From positions 454,741 to 518,740 of the forward strand of contig JAKJXP020000023.1 of NCBI GenBank assembly GCA_022225965.2: a DNA stretch of 64,000 bases, in the 5' to 3' direction. Shown here in pieces: positions 58,792 to 64,000 of the stretch. The notes under the pieces were generated by a model, which saw nothing but the letters and a program-made list of their open reading frames with translations, ran no database searches and was not told the DNA's origin. Positions within the stretch are counted from its first letter, which is position 1; each line of letters opens with the position of its first letter. Position numbers and translations under genes: made by a program. This DNA is from Diatrype stigma. Lineage: Eukaryota > Ascomycota > Sordariomycetes > Xylariales > Diatrypaceae.

Positions 58792-59322
58792 TGCCTCCTA
58801 CCTGCCTATATATATTTCACCTATTCCATTACTTTGTAATTTCGTTCCTCGTATTTATTCTCACGTCCCCCCGGCAAAGAACACCAAGTTGACAATACGC
58901 CCGTTTTCATGTGCTCTATACCGACACTCCGATAATCGATTCATTGGCTGAATCGAGAAATTTCAAAACCAGACATTATTCATATAAGTACCTCTCTGGA
59001 GGCGGTAGTTTCCTCAGGTCCAGGCCAGCCATCCATCTTTAGGGACCGTAGCAGCGTAGGACCACAGCAGGCTTTCCCCTGACGGATCTACATACATACA
59101 TTAAATACCGACGATCGATCGCTGCGAACCAACCTTGTCGCGTGCTTGGTTTATTGCCCTCTTGGAGCGTGCGGATTCGGGCTTTGTTGCAATTATAACA
59201 ATAACAACTGCGAGACAAAAACCCCATGAGCTTTGGTGTTGCTTGCAAAATCAAGAGTAGAATTGTACAACTTGATCTGTCTCGCTCTTCTCATAGTTAG
59301 GCCGGATCGGGTAGTTGCCAAA
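58792..59322. other. Intergenic, upstream of the cyclin gene
   Basis: 531 bp from the end of the retrotransposon to the cyclin start, of normal composition, so the RIP-like decay stops at the element edge. It presumably holds the cyclin promoter. Confidence 0.5.
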
Positions 59323-60321
59323 ATGGGTCATCAGAAGAGTTTCTCTACCGTGCAGGACGACGATTTCGAGTTCGATGAGGCGTACTTCCGACAGTTCTAT
59401 AAGCCGCTGTCAAACCTTCCGACCCCGCCGCCATCATCCAGGAACTCGTCTGCGTCGCCCCGGAGCTCGTGTTTCTCGACCGACGAGAGAGACGAGCTCA
59501 TCACGGAATTCTTAGGTATGTGCTCAAGTACCCCAATGGGCGTTGTCAGATGTGTGTCTAACACCCAACCTGCAGGACCGGCAGCTCATCTCGCTAGAAT
59601 GCTTCCTCCGGGGGCCTCTTTCATGAACCCTTCGGTCTCTATCGTCCAGGAGATGCTGATGCGTGCCGACCTACCAATGGACGTTATTGCACTTGCTGTG
59701 TGCATTTTAGACTCGCTCACGTGGAAATTTTCCCGAGGCTGGCGGTCATCGTTCCCTCTTACGTCAAGCGGATCAGCCCAGGAGCGACGGACGCTTTCAT
59801 CGAGTTCACAACATATCGACTCGGTGTCTCCCGAAGTCATCATCCTAGGGGCATTGATTATTGCCACGAAATTCACGGAGGACATGCAAGAGTCGACGCA
59901 GTACTTCGGCTCGGCGTGGGGACGGAGCATTTGGTCATGTGAGCAGATCAATTTCACCGAGCGGTGCATCATGGAGTCTTTGGGTTATCACATTCTGCCC
60001 TTGTGGAATACGAAATGCATCAAGCAGGCGAGGCACGATATCGAGATGGCGCGCCGCGAGCTGCTCGACGAGGAGACGGGGCCGTACAAGGACAATTGGA
60101 GCGCTAAGCACGCCAAGTCGAAGAGTGCCGGCCACGCCATCGTGGGCCTCGGATTACAACCACTTACGCCAGGGGAGACGCCGACGCCCGAAGCTACCTC
60201 GCCCTTTGGTCACGATCATGGCGAGGAGCTTGGACCGGAGACGCGGGAGGCGTTCAGCCAGGCGAACGCCATCCCTGATGATTACCTGCACCTACCCGGC
60301 GAGGCGACGCCGCTGCGGTGA
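59323..60321 (+). CDS. Cyclin-like protein (Pcl/cyclin-domain family)
   Basis: Two exons (59323-59515, 59576-60321), 312 aa. The cyclin-box fold is suggested by VSIVQEMLMRADLPMDVIAL, AVCILDSLTW, then PEVIILGALIIATKFTEDMQ and WGRSIWSCEQINFTERCIME, followed by LGYHILPLW. The last words are typical of the end of the cyclin N-domain in fungal Pcl-like cyclins, which activate Pho85-type kinases. The 60-nt intron (GTATGT donor, GTCTAAC branch, CTGCAG acceptor) is a multiple of three without a stop, so retention would add 20 residues and keep the frame. The true ATG is at 59323, because earlier in-frame openings are non-ATG. A Ser/Pro-rich N-terminus and a Pro/Glu-rich tail (PGETPTPE) could be kinase or degradation targets. 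Confidence 0.8.
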   Translation: MGHQKSFSTVQDDDFEFDEAYFRQFYKPLSNLPTPPPSSRNSSASPRSSCFSTDERDELITEFLGMCSSTPMGVVRCVSNTQPAGPAAHLARMLPPGASFMNPSVSIVQEMLMRADLPMDVIALAVCILDSLTWKFSRGWRSSFPLTSSGSAQERRTLSSSSQHIDSVSPEVIILGALIIATKFTEDMQESTQYFGSAWGRSIWSCEQINFTERCIMESLGYHILPLWNTKCIKQARHDIEMARRELLDEETGPYKDNWSAKHAKSKSAGHAIVGLGLQPLTPGETPTPEATSPFGHDHGEELGPETREAFSQANAIPDDYLHLPGEATPLR

Positions 60322-62639
60322 AACGTGTCGACAGCCGCGTTGTCCGGGAAATTATGCTTCCGTCTTGGAGGGGCGGATACATGTTGTGTCGGATTACATC
60401 TTTTGACATTTGTGCATCATACGTGGGGCGTTCATGATTCGGCCGCAAGTCGCCGTTACTTGCATTTCACAGGCGTTGAATCGCAGTTAAGCAAAAGCAG
60501 GCGTACGTGTTTTACCGACGTCCAGAGTTCGGGGGCAATACCATGGTCGTGGCCAGAGTGGTCCCAGGAAGTGGCCCTTTTTTCGGTGTTCTTTGTAGCA
60601 TGGACTGGAATCAGCCGGGCCCATTCATCGTTCACTATATTTTCTCGAGATGGTCGAGATTGCGAATTAAAGTTTCCCGGGAGGGAAAATTGGACCGGCT
60701 CATATACTACCTACCTATGTTGTAATGTGAATACCTCAATATACCCATCATTCACGAATATAGCGTTGCTACTATAACCACACAATACTCCCCTGATCTC
60801 CTGAATGGGTCCGATGCGCCTTCAAACGTCTGCCTCGCGCCCATCGATGGCGGGCATTTACGTCGCTGAACCCCCCCTGCCACCTGAGCTCCTTACCCGG
60901 GGATCTACTCGTGCATGCATTAGTAGGTGGTATGCAGCTGTCATCAGGCTGAAAGCAGCAGGTGCAGGTGCAGTGTTTGCTCGGCTCCGGCATGGCCTTC
61001 GAAAATGACTCGGTCACGGAATCTAGACCACCTGACCTCCCAGGCCTCAAGTTTAAGGTTTGGTGCGGCCGCCCCGAAACTTAAAAGTGACGATGGAAAG
61101 CTCGAAGTCCCATGGGGGCGGGGCGGGTCAGGGTCAGGAGTAAAAGCTCGATCGACTCGGGGCGACAATACAGATCCAGACCTCGGCCCTGACTCGCAGG
61201 ATAATCAATTCTTTGCAAAACGTAGGTAGGTTGTGTGTGACCTCAGTAGCAAATTGAGCTCTCCTTCCCTCCCACATCCCGAGCGGAAACAAACAGGTCT
61301 GACAGGACGCGCCATCCTCATACCAAGAAATAAAGATTCCTGCATAAGCATGTATGGGGTGATACCCCTCGCTTCGTCATCGCTTCGTCCCGCCATTTTT
61401 AATAATGATCTTCAATGCTACGATATGCGTAGACAATGGTTTCGGAAGCTTCCAAGAAGCACGTGAGACGTAAGCACGCAGGAAAGTACTACCTCGCGAG
61501 CTATATCTACTACCTCCCTAGTTAGTGTGTCTACTAGAGGTAGGCACTGGCCTACCAGCCACTCTTGCCTAATAGTATTGGACCTACCGGTCTTGATTCC
61601 GCGCATGAGCTTCAATGAAATAGTGTTGGTTGAGAGACTGAGCTATGATCGTAATGATGCTACGACGCCTAGAACGCCGAGCACTCGTTTCCGGTAAATA
61701 ATATGGACCGAGTAATCCACATGAGTTTCAGCGTAGTCTGCTACTACGGAGTACCTAGTTCAGCCTCAGAGCCTCACCTACTAAACATGTCTTGCATGTT
61801 CTACCCTCGACTCTGCGGATAAGGCCGATGCGTATTATATGTATTTATGCATTATATTATATTAGTTATAACTATTAGTTATTATTATATTACCTACTTA
61901 CTACCTTACCGTCAAACTATGAGCATCAAGAGTCATTGTTGAGAGGTATCTATAGCAGCTCGAAATCGGCAACTATGTGCGTTATGATTAACACGTGTGG
62001 CCATTCCCTTTCGAGGCAATTCACAACATTTGATGATGCATAACGTCCCGTCGCCAGACCCAAGGGCCATCTATTACGTACATACCTACTTCGTCCAGGA
62101 GCTCGACGATGGGTCCGAAGTTCCGAACTACCTTAGGGCGCGGGGGGGTATTTTAAAAACGATAACTAGGGGGTCTTTAAAGCTGCAACACCAATTGCTA
62201 TAGCAGAAGTACTTTGTTAATACCTTTCCAGACTGGAAATCCTTATAATGGTGCTTATAAACCGAAGTAACGATAAGTACTCATTATGTACTATACTATG
62301 ACAGCCATTCCGGCTGCTTTAGGATTTTGGTGGCTTCAAAAGAGTGCCCAAGTGTTAACGTAGGTCATAAGCTTGCTTATACCGTAGTGAAACGAAGGGT
62401 TATTGTGTCGCTTTTTTTTCTATGGGAGTTGGGTGGAGTCGGCTGTCCCAAATAGGAAAGTAACTCAATATGCGCATAGCGGCCCGTGCACGCCTAAAGC
62501 GGCTAGTGCCGGTGCGGGCTAGGCTTTAACGGGCTAGCTTAGCGTTTGCTTTAAGCTGTAAATAGCTTGCGCTAGGCCCAATACAGCTAGCCTATGGCCC
62601 AATCCAAACCGTAAATGGCTAGCTTCTGTAGTAGTGCCA
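60322..62639. other. Intergenic, 2.3 kb, no supported gene
   Basis: Frames of up to about 150 codons directly after the cyclin gene show no domain and no consistent coding bias. An AT-rich TTATTA/TATATT stretch lies at 61840-61905. The region leads into the terminal repeats. Confidence 0.45.
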
Positions 62640-62654
62640 CTTAGTTGGAGCTGG

Positions 62655-63830
62655 CCCTGCTATTACCTACCTACCTGCTGCAATCCTAGCCCGCTGATTG
62701 GGTGCATCCTTTATTTATATGGGTCGCCGACCTGGAATTGCTGCCACCTACCTACCTACTGCCACCTACCTACCTACTGCAATCCTAGCCCGCTGATTGG
62801 GTGCATCCTTTATTTATATGGGTCGCCGACCTGGAATTGCTGCCACCTACCTACCTACTGCCACCTACCTACCTGCTGCCACCTACCTACCTACTGCCAC
62901 CTACCTACCTGCTGCCACCTACCTACCTGCTGCCACTTACCTGCTGCCACCTACCTACCTGCTGCCACCTACCTACCTGCTGCAATACTGGCCCGCTGAT
63001 TGGGTGCATCCTCAGTTTATGTGGGTCGCCGACCTGTAATTGCTGCCACTTACAATTGCACCTACTGTTGCACCTACTATTGCAAGCCACCTAGCGGATG
63101 GTAGCCACCTAGCGAATTACGTAAGCTAAGTGGCTGCCACCAGCTAGGGGCTTGCAACAGCTAGGGGGCTTGCAACAGCTAAGTGGCTTGCAACAGTAGG
63201 TGCAGTTGTAGGTGCCAGCAGCTACTAGTACTGATATAGGTAGGTGACCCACATATATAGAGAATGCACCCAATCGGAGGGCTAGGACTTGCAGCTAGGT
63301 GCAACAGGTAGGTAAGTGGCAGCAGGTAGGTAGGTGGCAGCAGGTAGGTAGGTGGCAGCAGGTAAGTAGGTGGCAGCAGGTAGGTAGGTGGCAGCAGGTA
63401 AGTAAGTGGCAATAGGTAGGTAAGTGGCAGCAGCAGTTCGGCCGCTTACGTAAGCTAGGGGGCTTGCAACAGCTAGGTGGTTTGGAACAGCTAGGTGTAA
63501 TTACAGCTAGGTGCAATTGTAGGTGCCAGCAGTTACTAGTACTAATACAGATAGGTGACCCATATAACTAAAGGATGCACCCAATCGGAGGACTCGAACT
63601 GTGGCAGCAGGTAGGTGGCAGCAGGTAGGTAGGTGGCAGCAGGTAAGTAAGTGGCAGTAGGTAGGTAGGTGGCAGCAGGTAGGTAAGTGGCAGCAGGTAA
63701 GTAAGTGGCAGTAGGTAGGTAGGTGGCAGCAGGTAGGTAGGTGGCAGCAGGTAGGTAAGTGGCAGCAGGTAGGTGGCAGCAGGTAGGTGGCAGCAGGTAG
63801 GTGGTATAAGGCACTTAGCTTACGTAAGCC
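62655..63830. repeat. ACCTACCT/GGTAGGT satellite with strand switch
   Basis: A tandem field built from short words. In the left arm (about 62660-63060) the plus strand reads CTGCCACCTACCTAC repeatedly. Two copies of a 99-bp higher unit begin at 62681 and 62780 (CAATCCTAGCCCGCTGATTG..., through GGGTCGCCGACCTG), and a diverged third starts at about 62983. In the right arm (about 63300-63415 and 63600-63805) the plus strand reads the reverse complement, GTGGCAGCAGGTAGGTAG, with inverted fragments of the larger unit (GCACCCAATCGGAG) near 63268 and 63575. Between lie CAGCTAGGGGCTTGCAA repeats. Open frames across it are repeat artefacts. Confidence 0.85.
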
Positions 63831-64000
63831 ACCTAGGCTGTAGGGGCCATGATTGGGTGTATTATACGGAATTACGGGTCCATGTACGTAAGCTGTGGGC
63901 TGCAATTGGGTGCATCGTACGGAATTACGGGTCTGCCGGAGTGGAAAAGCCCCCCCTCCCCCCCCCGAAGGAGGGGGGGAGGGGGGGTTGGGGGGGGAGG
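63831..64000. repeat. Terminal repeats and C/G homopolymer edge
   Basis: The word ACGGAATTACGGGTC occurs at about 63867 and 63919 beside ATTGGGTG. From about 63949 the sequence is C runs followed by G runs (ending GGGGGGGGAGG), forming a potential hairpin at the window edge. No TTAGGG telomere repeat is present. Confidence 0.7.

Noticed and set aside
60325..60777. 150-codon frame directly after the cyclin gene
   Set aside because: It starts four bases past the cyclin stop, probably inside its 3' untranslated region, and shows no recognisable motif.
62655..63830. CRISPR-like array
   Set aside because: Eukaryotic context, and units are contiguous short words without unique spacers of constant length.
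62634..63905. Open frames encoding Pro/Ala/Thr/Tyr/Leu repeats
   Set aside because: They are translations of the satellite in several frames and both strands, with no start context or partner exons.

Overview
This window is nuclear DNA of a filamentous ascomycete, most likely a sordariomycete. Genes carry short (about 50-280 nt) GT...AG introns with CTAAC/CTGAC-type branch sites. Coding regions are GC-rich with GC-ending codons. Two AT-rich LTR retrotransposons carry the transition-only decay of repeat-induced point mutation (RIP). All assignments come from reading the sequence; no database search was run. Exon junctions were placed by hand from splice consensus plus protein continuity.

Left part, about 0.4-21.1 kb, is a dense conserved block. 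In order: ESF1 (rRNA processing), POP5 (RNase P/MRP), GPN2 (GPN-loop GTPase, minus), BUB3 (spindle checkpoint), a fused gephyrin/CnxE-type molybdenum-cofactor enzyme, a small secreted probable GPI protein (minus), a TMEM42/EamA-like membrane protein (minus), a CLC chloride/proton exchanger (minus), a Dpb3-like histone-fold protein, and LEA1/U2A' (minus). These are independent single-copy housekeeping functions with no sign of a metabolic cluster.

Middle part, about 21.5-48.8 kb, is looser. It opens with a 1.85-kb internally deleted Ty3/gypsy-like element (21523-23370). Next come a RING-finger protein, a single-pass membrane protein, a low-complexity fungal protein with FlbE-like architecture, a DUF3431 protein, a Zn2Cys6 transcription factor, a lactonase-type beta-propeller gene with a frame problem, and an OTU-like protein whose nucleophile position is serine instead of cysteine. 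Several gaps of 1.5-5.5 kb hold no gene I can support.

Right part, 48.8-64 kb, is gene-poor. It holds a nearly full-length but heavily RIP-mutated Ty3/gypsy element (53078-58791, 243-bp LTRs, 4-bp target duplication), a Pcl-like cyclin gene, and a terminal 1.3-kb field of ACCTACCT-rich tandem repeats that switches strand midway. The last bases are C and G homopolymers, which suggest a subtelomeric or contig-edge position. The contrast between the compact left block and the repeat-bearing right side is the main large-scale structure.
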